From assembly GCF_001375535.1 (NCBI RefSeq), contig NZ_LN831197.1, positions 2,920,001-2,964,607 on the forward strand: 44,607 nt of DNA, given 5' to 3'. The notes below the pieces were generated by a model that had not been told where the DNA came from, did not search any database, and saw only the letters and a list, made by a program, of their open reading frames with translations. Of the stretch, positions 19,103 through 28,683 are shown one piece after another (position 1 is the stretch's first letter; each line of letters begins with the position of its first letter). Position numbers and translations under genes: made by a program. The DNA is from Bacillus niameyensis. GTDB taxonomy: Bacteria > Bacillota > Bacilli > Bacillales > Bacillaceae_C.

Positions 19103-20566
19103 TCACCTCTTTTTCTTCGCTTCATTCCAAAAGGCATCTAATTGATCTAAGCTGTATTCCTTAAAAGGTTTCCCACTTTCTTTCACTTTCTTTTCTACAT
19201 AGGAGAATCTGGAAAGAAACTTTTCGTTAGAAGTTTGAAGAGCTTCTTCTGGGTGAATATTTAAGAGGCGAGAAACATTAACGATAGAGAACAATAGATC
19301 CCCTAACTCTTTCATTTGCTCTTGCTTATTTCCTTTCGCCAACTCAACCTGAAATTCCTGCAATTCTTCTTGAACTTTTTCAAATGCTTCATCTGCCTTT
19401 TCCCAATCGAAACCTACCTTTGCAGCCCGCTTTTGATACTCATAGGCATTTATAAGGGCTGGCAATCCTTTATCGACTTCAGAAAGAACAGATTGGTCAG
19501 TTATCCTTTCTTCTTTTTCTGCTTCTTTAATTTTTTCCCAATTAACTAGTACTTCATCCGAATTTGCTACTTCTTCCTCGCCGAAGACATGTGGATGGCG
19601 ACGTATCATTTTAGCAGATAGGGTCTCTATGACATCCTCAATGGAGAACATCCCATCTTCCTCTCCAATTTGGGAATGTAACATAATTTGGAGAAGAACA
19701 TCTCCTAACTCCTCTACAATATTATCAATATCATCTTGATCAATGGCATGCAAAAGTTCATATGCTTCTTCGATTAAATATTTTTTTAGAGATAAATGAG
19801 TCTGCTTTTTATCCCAAGGGCAACCATTCGGTCCTCGCAATGTGGTGATGATTCTTCTCAATGTAGAAAATTCCTTATATGTAAGATCCATTTTCTGAAT
19901 AGGCGGTACATATAGACTCGTTAAATTATCCAATTTCACTTGACGATCTAACTCATAAAGTGGCAGCCTTTTTATTTGTTCATGTTGGCTGCCTGCTCCT
20001 GTAACGATCGTCACTTCATAATCGTCTGGATATTTCTCCATTAGTGTTAATTTTACCTCTGAAGCTACAAATGCATCATAAACTTGAGCGATAATCAAAT
20101 GCTGATTTATTTGGATGTCATCCTTTTGAAGTGAAGTCCCATCAAGTAGTTGGAATCCATCAATCGGGTCCATTTGGACTGCCGTAAAGAAACTGTCTAG
20201 AAAGCTCTGACCTCCGATAACCTTCACTTCAATTCCCCGGCTATATCCCCTTTCTAGTAATAATTGCACTGTTTTTTCTGCAATCATCGGATGTCCTGGA
20301 ACAGCGTATGTAATTTCCTCATGCTCAGCCTTATCTAATAATATCTCTGATATTTCTTCATAGACTGATGGAAAATCATCATGTCTTTCGTACACATCGT
20401 CAAAAGAGTGAAAAATCACTTTTTCCTCTGAAAGCATTTCGACAACAGGATGCTCTTTCGTTCGTAAAAATAGGGAAGTTGCCTGTTTTAATGCTTTATA
20501 AACTCCTAATGGCAACTGATCCAAATCACCTGCACCAAGACCAAGGACTGTAATTTGTTTACCCAT
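19103..20566 (-). CDS. mazG: Bifunctional methyltransferase-fold/MazG nucleotide pyrophosphohydrolase (YabN)
   Basis: The N-terminal ~215 residues are a tetrapyrrole (SAM-dependent) methylase-like domain: [20 protein letters not shown] and [13 protein letters not shown]. The rest is Maz[21 protein letters not shown], the metal-binding [10 protein letters not shown] and [16 protein letters not shown], and a second MazG-like helix pair with [20 protein letters not shown]. MazG hydrolyses (d)NTPs and aberrant nucleotides. The 487 aa length is normal for the YabN fusion. GGAAGTG precedes the ATG. It starts 8 nt after yabM. Confidence 0.95.
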   Translation of the reverse strand: MGKQITVLGLGAGDLDQLPLGVYKALKQATSLFLRTKEHPVVEMLSEEKVIFHSFDDVYERHDDFPSVYEEISEILLDKAEHEEITYAVPGHPMIAEKTVQLLLERGYSRGIEVKVIGGQSFLDSFFTAVQMDPIDGFQLLDGTSLQKDDIQINQHLIIAQVYDAFVASEVKLTLMEKYPDDYEVTIVTGAGSQHEQIKRLPLYELDRQVKLDNLTSLYVPPIQKMDLTYKEFSTLRRIITTLRGPNGCPWDKKQTHLSLKKYLIEEAYELLHAIDQDDIDNIVEELGDVLLQIMLHSQIGEEDGMFSIEDVIETLSAKMIRRHPHVFGEEEVANSDEVLVNWEKIKEAEKEERITDQSVLSEVDKGLPALINAYEYQKRAAKVGFDWEKADEAFEKVQEELQEFQVELAKGNKQEQMKELGDLLFSIVNVSRLLNIHPEEALQTSNEKFLSRFSYVEKKVKESGKPFKEYSLDQLDAFWNEAKKKR

Positions 20567-20573
20567 TTTTTCA

Positions 20574-22145
20574 TCACTTCCTACTCTTATAAAATTTATC
20601 TCCGAAAGGGATTAGAGCAAGCTCTTCTTCTGAAAGAACTGCAAATTTCATTATTATCCCTAAATATATAGCCGCTCCAATCATTACACTGGATAAAGCT
20701 ATAAAGGTGTTTAGTAATCGACTAGGCTCAAAATTGGATAATAAAAGCATCCACAATTGTAAAGTAACTGTCATAAGTATGCTGGCTAAAAAAAGAGGTT
20801 TCCATATTGCCGTTAGCGTTCGCAAAACATGGATCCTTCTATTTAAATTTGCTAAAAATAGGATCGCCATCACTAGAACTCCTATTAAAGTGGAAATAGC
20901 TGCTCCCATAGTCGCAAGTATTGGTATTAATATGAAATTACCAACAGCCTTAACGAATAAACCGACGACAATATATTTAGCTAGTGTACCCACTTGGCCA
21001 AAGCCTTGCAAAACTCCAGAACAGACTAAGATAAGAGAACTAAAAAATATTGTCACTACCAAAACAGACAAAACAGCAGAACCATCAACAGTGGAAAATA
21101 ACATGCTATTTGTCGGCCTCATAATATTGACAAGACCTACCGTCGCACCTAAACCGATCACAGTTGTGATTTTAATGGCACTTTCTGCTTTTCGGTTAAT
21201 GGTTTCTTTATCGTTATTCCTCCATGCTGTTGCAATTAAAGGAACTAGTGCCAAAGAAAAAGAAGAGGCGGCTACGGTCCCCAGTTGAAGAAGAGGCTGT
21301 CCCCTATCAAAGACTCCCTTTATCGCTTTTGCCTCTTCAACTGCATATCCAGATTTAACGAGTATTGAATATATACTAAAAGAATCAATCATTTGAAATA
21401 AGATTAGGATCATTCCACTCAGGGAAATTATCATCCCGTGAATAAGAACAATTTGAGCCGTTCTGTAAAACTTTTTAACTGAAAGACCCTTCACAAATAA
21501 AAACGGCAGAACCGTTCTCTTCATTGCAAAGAAAAGCAACACTAATATTCCGCAAACTCCACCTATTAAGGAGCCCGTAATGGCACCAGTACCAACTTTG
21601 TAAAGAGACTCACCATTTTTAACTAGTAAAAAGGCTGTTAAAATGATAATAATGACCCGGACTGATTGTTCCGTAACTTGGCTAATTGCCGTCGGAACCA
21701 TTACTCCGACACTTTGAAAATAACCCCGTCCAAGTGAAAAAAATGGCAAAAATAAAAACATATAAGAGCTAATTCTAACTAATGGAGCTAATAACTGATC
21801 TCCCATAAATCCTGCAATAATATCGGAACCGAAAAAAAATAAGCAGAATAAAAAAATCCCGACAATGAGAAGGGTTAAAAATGCAGCTTGCATCGTATGG
21901 GCTAAATGTTTTCGATCGTCTGATTCACTTTCTGCCGCTAACTTTGAAATGATAACAGGAAAACCAGATGTTGCGAGTATCAAAGCTATACCGTAAATCG
22001 GATAAACCTGTTGATATATATAAAATCCGATATCTCCGACGATATTTTGGAAGGGCACCCGATAAACTGCACTTAAAATTTTTACTATTAATGCTGCGCT
22101 TGTTAAAATGAATGCCCCTTTCAAATACTGATTCGATTGATCCAT
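20574..22145 (-). CDS. yabM: Polysaccharide/lipid flippase of the MOP superfamily (YabM, SpoVB-like)
   Basis: A polytopic membrane protein of 523 aa with about 14 segments, of the MVF/MATE-like oligosaccharidyl-lipid exporter superfamily that includes SpoVB, MurJ and YtgP. Typical N-terminus is LKGAFILTSAALIVKILSAV with YRVPFQNIVGDIG. GYFQSVGVMVPTAISQVTEQ in the first half is a further family mark. I start it at ATG 22145, with CGGAG 7 nt upstream. It probably moves a lipid-linked envelope precursor; its substrate is unknown. In B. subtilis the same gene heads yabM-mazG. Confidence 0.92.
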   Translation of the reverse strand: MDQSNQYLKGAFILTSAALIVKILSAVYRVPFQNIVGDIGFYIYQQVYPIYGIALILATSGFPVIISKLAAESESDDRKHLAHTMQAAFLTLLIVGIFLFCLFFFGSDIIAGFMGDQLLAPLVRISSYMFLFLPFFSLGRGYFQSVGVMVPTAISQVTEQSVRVIIIILTAFLLVKNGESLYKVGTGAITGSLIGGVCGILVLLFFAMKRTVLPFLFVKGLSVKKFYRTAQIVLIHGMIISLSGMILILFQMIDSFSIYSILVKSGYAVEEAKAIKGVFDRGQPLLQLGTVAASSFSLALVPLIATAWRNNDKETINRKAESAIKITTVIGLGATVGLVNIMRPTNSMLFSTVDGSAVLSVLVVTIFFSSLILVCSGVLQGFGQVGTLAKYIVVGLFVKAVGNFILIPILATMGAAISTLIGVLVMAILFLANLNRRIHVLRTLTAIWKPLFLASILMTVTLQLWMLLLSNFEPSRLLNTFIALSSVMIGAAIYLGIIMKFAVLSEEELALIPFGDKFYKSRK

Positions 22146-22282
22146 AGGCAAACTCCGATCTTCAAAATACACTACTATTTTTTACCAAAACCATTATAGC
22201 ATAAATATAAAGTGAAACTTCGATCAGTGGGAGTCTTACAGCCAGTTAATGCGGGATAAACGAGACATTTTCATTTCTATTA

Positions 22283-22320
22283 AACAAAACCCGGACAGAA
22301 ATGGGCTTCTGTCCGGGTTT
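22283..22320 (-). terminator. spoVT terminator
   Basis: AAACCCGGACAGAA pairs perfectly with TTCTGTCCGGGTTT, then TTGTTTAAT on the minus strand. It is nearly symmetric and might also stop plus-strand transcription. The remaining 22146-22282 upstream of yabM holds no gene. Confidence 0.9.
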
Positions 22321-22328
22321 TAGCAAAC

Positions 22329-22865
22329 TTAGCTTTCCATTTGCCTAGCAAGAAAGCTTGCTGCTGTTTCAGCTGACTTTTGTTCAATTTCGCCAATTGT
22401 CCGATCCTTTGAGAAGATGACAACTGCTCCGATCGGATCACCGCTTGCTACGATCGGGGAAATTGCATATGAGGTTATTTCTTCTTGATGACCTTCAATA
22501 AGAGCGGCGTTCCCCACATTTTTCTCAAGATAAGAGGCACGATTGGCCATTGCCTTTTCAATAACCTCTCCATTATGCTTATTTAAATATTCCTTTTTCG
22601 ATGTTCCTGCTACAGCGATTACCGCATCCCGATCGCATATCAAAATAGAACTACCCAAACTTTCGAATAAGGCCTCTCCATACTCTTTCGCAAAATCTCC
22701 CAATTCACTAATAGGTGAATACTTTTTTAAAATAACCTCTCCATCCCGATCAACAAAGATTTCAAGTGGATCTCCTTCTCGAATTCTCAAAGTCCTACGA
22801 ATTTCTTTTGGGATTACCACCCTACCCAAATCATCAATTCGACGAACGATTCCAGTTGCTTTCAT
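22329..22865 (-). CDS. spoVT: Stage V sporulation transcription regulator SpoVT
   Basis: SpoVT adjusts sigma-G-dependent genes in the forespore. The N-terminal 50 residues are an AbrB-type swapped-hairpin DNA-binding domain (GIVRRIDDLGRVVIPKEIRR); residues ~56-178 form a GAF-like domain. I start at ATG 22865 (MKATGIVRRID), giving 178 aa exactly as in B. subtilis; GTGAGG lies 9 nt upstream and a second ATG immediately precedes it. The DNA-binding half is almost invariant, while the GAF half differs more from B. subtilis. A sigma-G promoter lies about 130 nt upstream. Confidence 0.97.
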   Translation of the reverse strand: MKATGIVRRIDDLGRVVIPKEIRRTLRIREGDPLEIFVDRDGEVILKKYSPISELGDFAKEYGEALFESLGSSILICDRDAVIAVAGTSKKEYLNKHNGEVIEKAMANRASYLEKNVGNAALIEGHQEEITSYAISPIVASGDPIGAVVIFSKDRTIGEIEQKSAETAASFLARQMES

Positions 22866-23003
22866 CATAAGCTGCCTCACTTTCATCAGATGATTTACCG
22901 AAGCCACAAAACTCGTACCTTGCCGTTCTATAAAAGGCTGATACCCGATATGTTAGTTAATTGTAAGCTTCTGTTTGATTAATTTTCCATCGGTGATTAA
23001 ATT

Positions 23004-23033
23004 TAGTATCTTTCATATGGAAAGTTCTATACA
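23004..23033 (-). promoter_or_regulatory. Sigma-G promoter of spoVT
   Basis: TGTATA (23028-23033), 17 nt, GATACTA (23004-23010) on the minus strand, against TGnATA-N17/18-CATACTA. spoVT is a known sigma-G gene in B. subtilis. Confidence 0.8.
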
Positions 23034-23098
23034 TTATTTGATCATTTTTTATCATCAACTGATGGAAATACTTATGAAGACCTGTAGCAACTCTTGTG

Positions 23099-26000
23099 TT
23101 ATTTCTTAGCCATTTTTAAATCTTTTGTAATTTCCTTAGCAATATTCAGCCATTCATCCTGAGGAACTTTCCCAACTTGAAGGGTAATTTTTAATTGGGT
23201 ACCTTCCATCCCGAGACCAGCCATCCGTCCATAGCGATTACAGATTTTGAACACTTTGGAGCCATCTATTTCTCCTGTTCCTTCCTCTGTCATACGAATA
23301 GTGATTTCCGACTTTGACTGTTTTATCGATTCAAGCTTAGCTTCCTTCGCATAAATCTTCATCTCAGCAACAGTAAATAGATAACCAACCTCTTTAGAGT
23401 AATCACCAAAGCGGTCAATCATTTCTTCTTGCAGTTCCTCTAGTTCCTCAAGAGTTTCGATGTTTCTAAATCGCTTGTACATTTCAATTTTCTGATGCCC
23501 ATCCTTTATATAATCGTCCGGAATATAAGCATCTATATCTAACTCAACCTCAAAAGAAGGTAGTTGTTTTTTATGAACATCACCTATGCGTTCGTCAATC
23601 GCTTCTTTCAGCATTTGTGAGTATAAATCAAAACCAACAGAATCAATAAATCCATGTTGTTGTGCTCCTAACAAATTACCTGCACCTCTGATCGACAAAT
23701 CGCGCATAGCAATTTTAAACCCAGAGCCTAACTCCGTAAATTCCTTGATAGACTGTAATCTCTTTTCAGCTACCTCCGTTAAGACCTTATTCCTTCTATA
23801 CGTAAAATACGCATAGGCAATACGATTGGAACGACCAACACGACCTCTTAGCTGATAAAGTTGTGATAGCCCCATCTTATCAGCATCATGGACAATTAAC
23901 GTATTAACGTTTGGTATATCAACGCCAGTTTCAATAATTGTAGTTGTCACAAGCACATCAAATTCTCCATCTAAGAAACTTAAGATGACAGACTCCAGTT
24001 CCGATTCAGTCATTTGTCCATGCGCATAAGCAACTCTTGCATCTGGGACAAGCATCGAAATCTCTTCAGCCTTTCTCTCAATATCTTCAACACGATTATA
24101 TAGAAAGTAGATTTGCCCATCTCTCGCCATTTCTCTTTCAATTGCTTCTTTCACAAGCGCCCCATTATATTCCATCACATATGTTTGAATTGGAAAGCGA
24201 TTTTCCGGTGGAGTTTCAATAACAGATAAATCGCGAACACCTAGCATTGACATATGGAGAGTCCTCGGGATTGGAGTCGCTGTTAAAGTTAATACATCAA
24301 TATTTGCCTTTAGCTGTTTTAACTTTTCCTTATGTGTAACTCCAAATCTTTGCTCCTCATCGACAATTAAAAGTCCAATATCAGCAAACTGGATATCCTT
24401 TGATAATAGTCGATGGGTTCCAACTACAATATCAACCGTGCCATTTTTTAATCCCTTTGCCGTTTCTGTCATTTGCTTTTTTGTTCGGAAACGACTTAAC
24501 AGCCCGATATTGATTGGGTAATCTTGAAATCGCTCTTTAATCGTTTCAAAGTGTTGCTGTGCCAAAATCGTTGTTGGTACGAGAAATGCAACTTGTTTAC
24601 CGTCTGCAATTGCTTTAAAAGCAGCACGAATCGCTACTTCGGTCTTTCCATAACCGACATCACCGCATAAAAGCCGATCCATCGGCCGCTCTTTCTCCAT
24701 ATCACGTTTAATCTCAACAATAGATCGAAGTTGATCTTCAGTTTCTTGATATGGGAAGGAAGCTTCAAATTCGCGTTGCATGTCTCCATCGGGTGCAAAA
24801 GAATAACCTTTTGAAGCTTCTCTCTCTGCATACAACTTAATTAAATCATCGGCAATATCCTTAACAGAGGATTCAACTTTTTTCTTAACTCGTTTCCAAT
24901 CACTACCGCCCAATTTATATACTTTAGGCTCTTTACCTTCAGAACCTACATACTTTTGAACAAGATCAATTTGATCCACAGGGACATAAAGCTTATCGCT
25001 GCCTTGATACCTTAGGTGAAGGTAATCCTTATGCACACCATTGATGACCAAGGTTTCCATTCCTAAATACTTTCCGATCCCGTGATTCACATGTACTACA
25101 TAATCTCCAACTTGTAATTCCGAATAGCTTTTAATCCGCTCAGCATTAGAAAGCTTTTGTCTTCGTTTTGCCTTCCGTGTCTTTTTATTGAAAATTTCCT
25201 CTTCTGTAATGACAACAATTTTTGCTGATGACAGTTCAAACCCTGTGTTTAAAGCCCCTTGAATAATATGGATACCGGAATGTGGAAAAGACCCGTTGCT
25301 TACTAGTGACGCCTCAATTTCATAATCCTCTAAAACAGAGTGTAACTTATTCGCTCTTTCTATATTAGGGGCTAAAAAGAAGACCGAAAATTGTTGATTA
25401 ATCCAGCGATCAACTTCCCCTTTGAGTAAGTGCATCTGCCCATGGAAATTTTGCATTAGTTTACATGGTATATTGGAAATATTTTGTGGGTTTGTATTTG
25501 GAATATGACGTAAAAATAAAGACATATAAATTTTAGGAAAACGCTGATTCGCTATTAAATGACTAAAAGGATGGGAAATTAATAGATCATGAATAATTTC
25601 TCCATGCTCAAGTAGAGACGTATACCATTCCGCCTCTTCTTTTTCTAATCTTTCATTCATCTCCTGAATACGACTCATCTCGTCGAAAATAAGTACTCCG
25701 TTGCTAGATAGATAATCTAGCAAACTAACAGCGGGTTTATAAGCATAGGTAAGATATTTAAAAAACTGTTCAGGTTTTTGGCCATTTCTTAATTGTTCCA
25801 AATCATGACCAATATTTTCCGCCATTCTTTCTTTAGCACTTTGACTTTTCAAGCGTTTTAAAGATTGAGCTAGGTCAATTTCCAATTCTTTCGCAATTTC
25901 TCCAAATTGACTTTCATCTACAATCATCTCTGTTGCAGGACCAATAATAACTTGCTCCCTTTTTTCTTTAGATCTTTGATCATCTAAAGAAAACGTACGA

Positions 26001-26611
26001 ATCGAATCTACTTCAGTATCGAAAAGTTCTATTCGAAGTGGATCAGTTTCTGTAAGTGGATAAATATCAACGATCCCGCCACGAACACTAAAGTCGCCAG
26101 GAGCGCTAACCATTTCTGTTCGTTGATAGCCCATCTGAACTAGGGTTAAGATAGTTTCTTCAAGATTGAGATCTTGCCCAACTCCAATGGATAGTTGGTA
26201 TTTCCTCCATAGCTCAGGGGAAGGCAACATCCTTCGCAGCCCCGCCATTGGAACGACAAAAACACCCTGCTTACCAGAAACCATATAATTAAGCGTCTCA
26301 ATTCGCTGAGCACGAAGTTCCGGACTTGCTACACCAATTTCTGCAGCGATCAATTCATTAGATGGATAAAGAAAAAGTCGACTCTCATCCATGAATTGGG
26401 TTAAATCTTCGTAAATCTTTTGTGCCTGCAGTAGATTGTGAGTAACGACAATAATTGATTTCCCTGTTTTTTCTGCTGTGGCCGCAATAAAAATAGATCT
26501 TGCAGACCCTGACAAACCAGAGACTAATTGTTCACCGAGGTTTTCTTCCACCCCGGAAATAATTGTTTGCATTTCATCTTGTTCTAATATCAAATTTGCT
26601 ATCGCTTGCAT
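23099..26611 (-). CDS. mfd: Transcription-repair coupling factor
   Basis: Mfd removes RNA polymerase stalled at DNA lesions and recruits UvrA. In order: an N-terminal UvrB-like module (to ~350), the RNA-polymerase-interacting domain VGDYVVHVNHGIGKYLG onward (about 501-565), then a RecG-like helicase with Walker A GDVGYGKT (650-657) and DEEQRFG (751-757). ETGVDIPNVNTLIVHDADKM and QLRGRVGRS are helicase motifs V and VI. The C-terminal TRCF domain includes PSFEVELDIDAYIPDDYI. At 1170 aa it is full length (1177 in B. subtilis). GGAG lies 6 nt before the ATG. Confidence 0.98.
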   Translation of the reverse strand: MQAIANLILEQDEMQTIISGVEENLGEQLVSGLSGSARSIFIAATAEKTGKSIIVVTHNLLQAQKIYEDLTQFMDESRLFLYPSNELIAAEIGVASPELRAQRIETLNYMVSGKQGVFVVPMAGLRRMLPSPELWRKYQLSIGVGQDLNLEETILTLVQMGYQRTEMVSAPGDFSVRGGIVDIYPLTETDPLRIELFDTEVDSIRTFSLDDQRSKEKREQVIIGPATEMIVDESQFGEIAKELEIDLAQSLKRLKSQSAKERMAENIGHDLEQLRNGQKPEQFFKYLTYAYKPAVSLLDYLSSNGVLIFDEMSRIQEMNERLEKEEAEWYTSLLEHGEIIHDLLISHPFSHLIANQRFPKIYMSLFLRHIPNTNPQNISNIPCKLMQNFHGQMHLLKGEVDRWINQQFSVFFLAPNIERANKLHSVLEDYEIEASLVSNGSFPHSGIHIIQGALNTGFELSSAKIVVITEEEIFNKKTRKAKRRQKLSNAERIKSYSELQVGDYVVHVNHGIGKYLGMETLVINGVHKDYLHLRYQGSDKLYVPVDQIDLVQKYVGSEGKEPKVYKLGGSDWKRVKKKVESSVKDIADDLIKLYAEREASKGYSFAPDGDMQREFEASFPYQETEDQLRSIVEIKRDMEKERPMDRLLCGDVGYGKTEVAIRAAFKAIADGKQVAFLVPTTILAQQHFETIKERFQDYPINIGLLSRFRTKKQMTETAKGLKNGTVDIVVGTHRLLSKDIQFADIGLLIVDEEQRFGVTHKEKLKQLKANIDVLTLTATPIPRTLHMSMLGVRDLSVIETPPENRFPIQTYVMEYNGALVKEAIEREMARDGQIYFLYNRVEDIERKAEEISMLVPDARVAYAHGQMTESELESVILSFLDGEFDVLVTTTIIETGVDIPNVNTLIVHDADKMGLSQLYQLRGRVGRSNRIAYAYFTYRRNKVLTEVAEKRLQSIKEFTELGSGFKIAMRDLSIRGAGNLLGAQQHGFIDSVGFDLYSQMLKEAIDERIGDVHKKQLPSFEVELDIDAYIPDDYIKDGHQKIEMYKRFRNIETLEELEELQEEMIDRFGDYSKEVGYLFTVAEMKIYAKEAKLESIKQSKSEITIRMTEEGTGEIDGSKVFKICNRYGRMAGLGMEGTQLKITLQVGKVPQDEWLNIAKEITKDLKMAKK

Positions 26612-26751
26612 GTCTTACTCCTTTTTGTCAGTGGAAAGGTGGCTAGTTTCTGTCATGCCACCTTTATCTATAAAAATGATTATTTCGACACGTCAACAGT
26701 AGACTATGACTCAATATTCAAACTTAAGATAGGTATACTATCTCGTAACAG

Positions 26752-26778
26752 AAAAATGCTTTGGATGCATTCCAAAGC
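26752..26778 (-). terminator. fin terminator
   Basis: GCTTTGGA pairs with TCCAAAGC over a 5-nt loop, then ATTTTTC on the minus strand, 3 nt past the fin stop. Confidence 0.85.
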
Positions 26779-26780
26779 TT

Positions 26781-27011
26781 CTAATGAATTAGATAGTCGT
26801 ACTGATGTAAATCGGGATTTTCCTCGAGAGCCTCTTGGCAATTTTCGCAAATAGTCTGGATGCGTATATCACCATTTGCCCCGTACGAAACCATTTCCTG
26901 TTTTTCATTTTCTGATAGCGTTTGAATACCGAGTTGCTCCTCCGTTAGAGAGGAACTATCAATCGTGCCAATATCTGCTGTACAATGACGGCAATAATAA
27001 TGAACAATCAT
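26781..27011 (-). CDS. fin: Anti-sigma-F factor Fin (YabK)
   Basis: Fin is a small forespore protein that shuts off sigma-F to allow the switch to sigma-G. The 76-aa protein has two zinc-knuckle-like pairs, Cys7/Cys10 (CRHC) and Cys55/Cys58 (CENC), with an acidic middle (SSLTEEQLGIQTLSENEK). Length and cysteine spacing match B. subtilis Fin. AAGGAGG lies before the ATG. It lies between pth and mfd as in B. subtilis, with its own promoter and terminator, so it is a monocistronic forespore unit. Confidence 0.95.
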   Translation of the reverse strand: MIVHYYCRHCTADIGTIDSSSLTEEQLGIQTLSENEKQEMVSYGANGDIRIQTICENCQEALEENPDLHQYDYLIH

Positions 27012-27043
27012 TGTTCGTCCTCCTTGATTACATTCAGTTCATA

Positions 27044-27074
27044 TAGTATGAACACGATTTCAAGGAGTTATTCT
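27044..27074 (-). promoter_or_regulatory. Sigma-F/sigma-G promoter of fin
   Basis: AGAATA (27069-27074), 18 nt, then a perfect CATACTA (27044-27050) on the minus strand. fin is known to be transcribed by sigma-F and sigma-G in B. subtilis. The promoter lies immediately after the pth stop. Confidence 0.75.
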
Positions 27075-27078
27075 TATT

Positions 27079-27639
27079 CTATGCATTAAATTGATTCATT
27101 ACTTCAAGAAATGGCTTACTAAGCCATAGTTCACATGCATCTGCGCTTTTTATAACTGCTGTTTCCATTACGGATCTATCCTCTTTCGAAAATTTCCCTA
27201 ATACGTAATCAGGCACAGCCATTCCTGCTGGTGGTCGATCTATACCGATCCTAATCCGATTAAACTGCTGAGTCCCTAAATGTTGAATAGTGGACTTTAT
27301 TCCATTATGGCCCCCAGCACTTCCCTTTTGCCTAAGCCGAATTTTTCCAACAGGTAAATCTAGATCATCGTAAATAATCGTTATTTCATTTATCCCAATA
27401 TCATAGTAATCCATCATCGGCCGGATCGATTCACCTGATAAATTCATATATGTCATAGGTTTCAATAAAATCACTTTTTCGCCATTTTTGTGAATCATTG
27501 AGTATAGCCCATTAAATTTAGACTTATCTAATGAAGCTCCATACCTATTTGCTAATTCATCAATAACCTCGAAACCTATATTATGTCTCGTTTGCCGATA
27601 AGGAACACCTGGATTTCCTAATCCAACAATTAACTTCAT
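27079..27639 (-). CDS. pth: Peptidyl-tRNA hydrolase
   Basis: Pth (spoVC in B. subtilis) frees tRNA from peptidyl-tRNA dropped by ribosomes. The active site is in [19 protein letters not shown]: Asn9 and catalytic His19 in the chosen numbering. [12 protein letters not shown] and [20 protein letters not shown] (about 90-109) are the other conserved blocks. I start at ATG 27639 ([11 protein letters not shown]), with GGAG 8 nt upstream, giving 186 aa. It follows ctc by 142 nt. Confidence 0.97.
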   Translation of the reverse strand: MKLIVGLGNPGVPYRQTRHNIGFEVIDELANRYGASLDKSKFNGLYSMIHKNGEKVILLKPMTYMNLSGESIRPMMDYYDIGINEITIIYDDLDLPVGKIRLRQKGSAGGHNGIKSTIQHLGTQQFNRIRIGIDRPPAGMAVPDYVLGKFSKEDRSVMETAVIKSADACELWLSKPFLEVMNQFNA

Positions 27640-27743
27640 CCTATACACTCCAGTAAGATCAACATCACTGTTTATTCATAACCCTTTTTATTATACAGAA
27701 AAACTCGCATTCTGGCATGTGATTTTTTTCTATTTCACAGTAA

Positions 27744-27771
27744 TATGCGCAGCCTCATATAGCTGCGCATA
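27744..27771 (-). terminator. Hairpin after ctc, possible weak terminator
   Basis: A perfect 10-bp stem TATGCGCAGC / GCTGCGCATA with an 8-nt loop, 10 nt beyond the ctc stop. It is not followed by a clear T run on the minus strand, so it may allow read-through into pth or act in mRNA stability. Confidence 0.5.
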
Positions 27772-27781
27772 AGCAATCTTT

Positions 27782-28405
27782 TTATTCTTCGTTCGAATTA
27801 GATTCTTTACCAATTACATCAGGCTCTGCATTCTCCTGAGTTTGAGGCTCTTCCTCTTCTACTCTTGGTGGTTGTACTGTAACAATGGCTTCAATATCAT
27901 CATGATTAATCGTAATATCATAGTTAGACCTGATATCGCCTATTGTAATGGAGTCACCGATTTCTAAATTCGTAATATCCACTTCAAATGCTTCAGGTAT
28001 TTTATTCGGAGTTGCTGTTACTGATAATTCGTATAGAATTTGTTGAACAACTCCTCCCCCTCTATTCACATCTTCACCTAATAACCCTACTCTTACAAGC
28101 GCCTCAATTTCTTGCTTCATGTCAACCGCAAGGAAGTCGGCATGAATCACTTCATTTTTAATCGGGTCTTCTTGGTATTCATGAAGAATAGCATTGACCT
28201 TTTTTCCATTAAGGTCTAAAGAAATAACCCCATTCCGCCCAACTTCTCTCATTGTTTTAATGAATTCGGAACCGTTTACATAGATAGGTGTATTTGTTGT
28301 CTGATATCCATACACAATTCCTGGAATGTCTCCTCTATTACGAATCTGATTTAATAGAGAACGACGTCCATGCTCTCGATCTTTTGCAGCTAATACTGTA
28401 CTCAT
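27782..28405 (-). CDS. ctc: General stress protein Ctc (ribosomal protein L25/TL5 family)
   Basis: Ctc binds 5S rRNA in the 50S subunit, mainly under stress. The L25 domain occupies ~1-90 (RRSLLNQIRNRGDIPGIVYG and HADFLAVD); the TL5 beta-domain follows (VGLLGEDVNRGGGVVQQ to SITIGDI), and an acidic tail rich in E, Q and N ends the protein. I start at ATG 28405 (MSTVLAAKDRE) by comparison with MATLTAKER of B. subtilis, giving 207 aa. GGAAGG is 11 nt upstream, so the in-frame TTG or GTG just before cannot be excluded. A sigma-B promoter lies upstream. In B. subtilis it follows prs directly. Confidence 0.93.
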   Translation of the reverse strand: MSTVLAAKDREHGRRSLLNQIRNRGDIPGIVYGYQTTNTPIYVNGSEFIKTMREVGRNGVISLDLNGKKVNAILHEYQEDPIKNEVIHADFLAVDMKQEIEALVRVGLLGEDVNRGGGVVQQILYELSVTATPNKIPEAFEVDITNLEIGDSITIGDIRSNYDITINHDDIEAIVTVQPPRVEEEEPQTQENAEPDVIGKESNSNEE

Positions 28406-28446
28406 CAATAACACGACCTTCCCAATGTAAATTTATATCATTAATA

Positions 28447-28472
28447 TTACCCTATCATATAGCGGAATAAAC
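28447..28472 (-). promoter_or_regulatory. Sigma-B promoter of ctc
   Basis: GTTTAT (28467-28472), 14 nt, GGGTAA (28447-28452) on the minus strand, against GTTTAA-N13/15-GGGTAT. ctc is the classical sigma-B reporter gene in B. subtilis. Confidence 0.82.
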
Positions 28473-28564
28473 TTCTAATGAAAAGATTTAATAACGGATG
28501 GGCAACACTAGGGGGAGTGCCGAAGAGTTACCTTTAAATTAAAAGTTACCAAACTTGGTTGTTG

Positions 28565-28683
28565 GTTGGCGCTCCAGACCTTTCGCTTTCCGCGGGCGGT
28601 CCGGGGAGCCTCCTCGGCGCAAGCGCCTGTGGGGTCTCTCCTGTTCCTTACTCCCGCAGGAGTCTCAAGGTCTTCCGCGCCAA
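28565..28683. repeat. 119-bp palindromic GC-rich intergenic repeat
   Basis: The ends are inverted repeats: TTGGCGC-TCC-AGACCTT at 28565 and AAGGTCT-TCC-GCGCCAA to 28683. Inside are further palindromes: GGCGC-AA-GCGCC (28616-28627) and CTCCCGCAGGAG. GC content is far above its surroundings. No credible protein is encoded. I recognise similar sequence as common in Bacillaceae intergenic regions, so it is probably a dispersed non-coding repeat. In the rest of 28406-29261 I see no gene. Confidence 0.75.
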
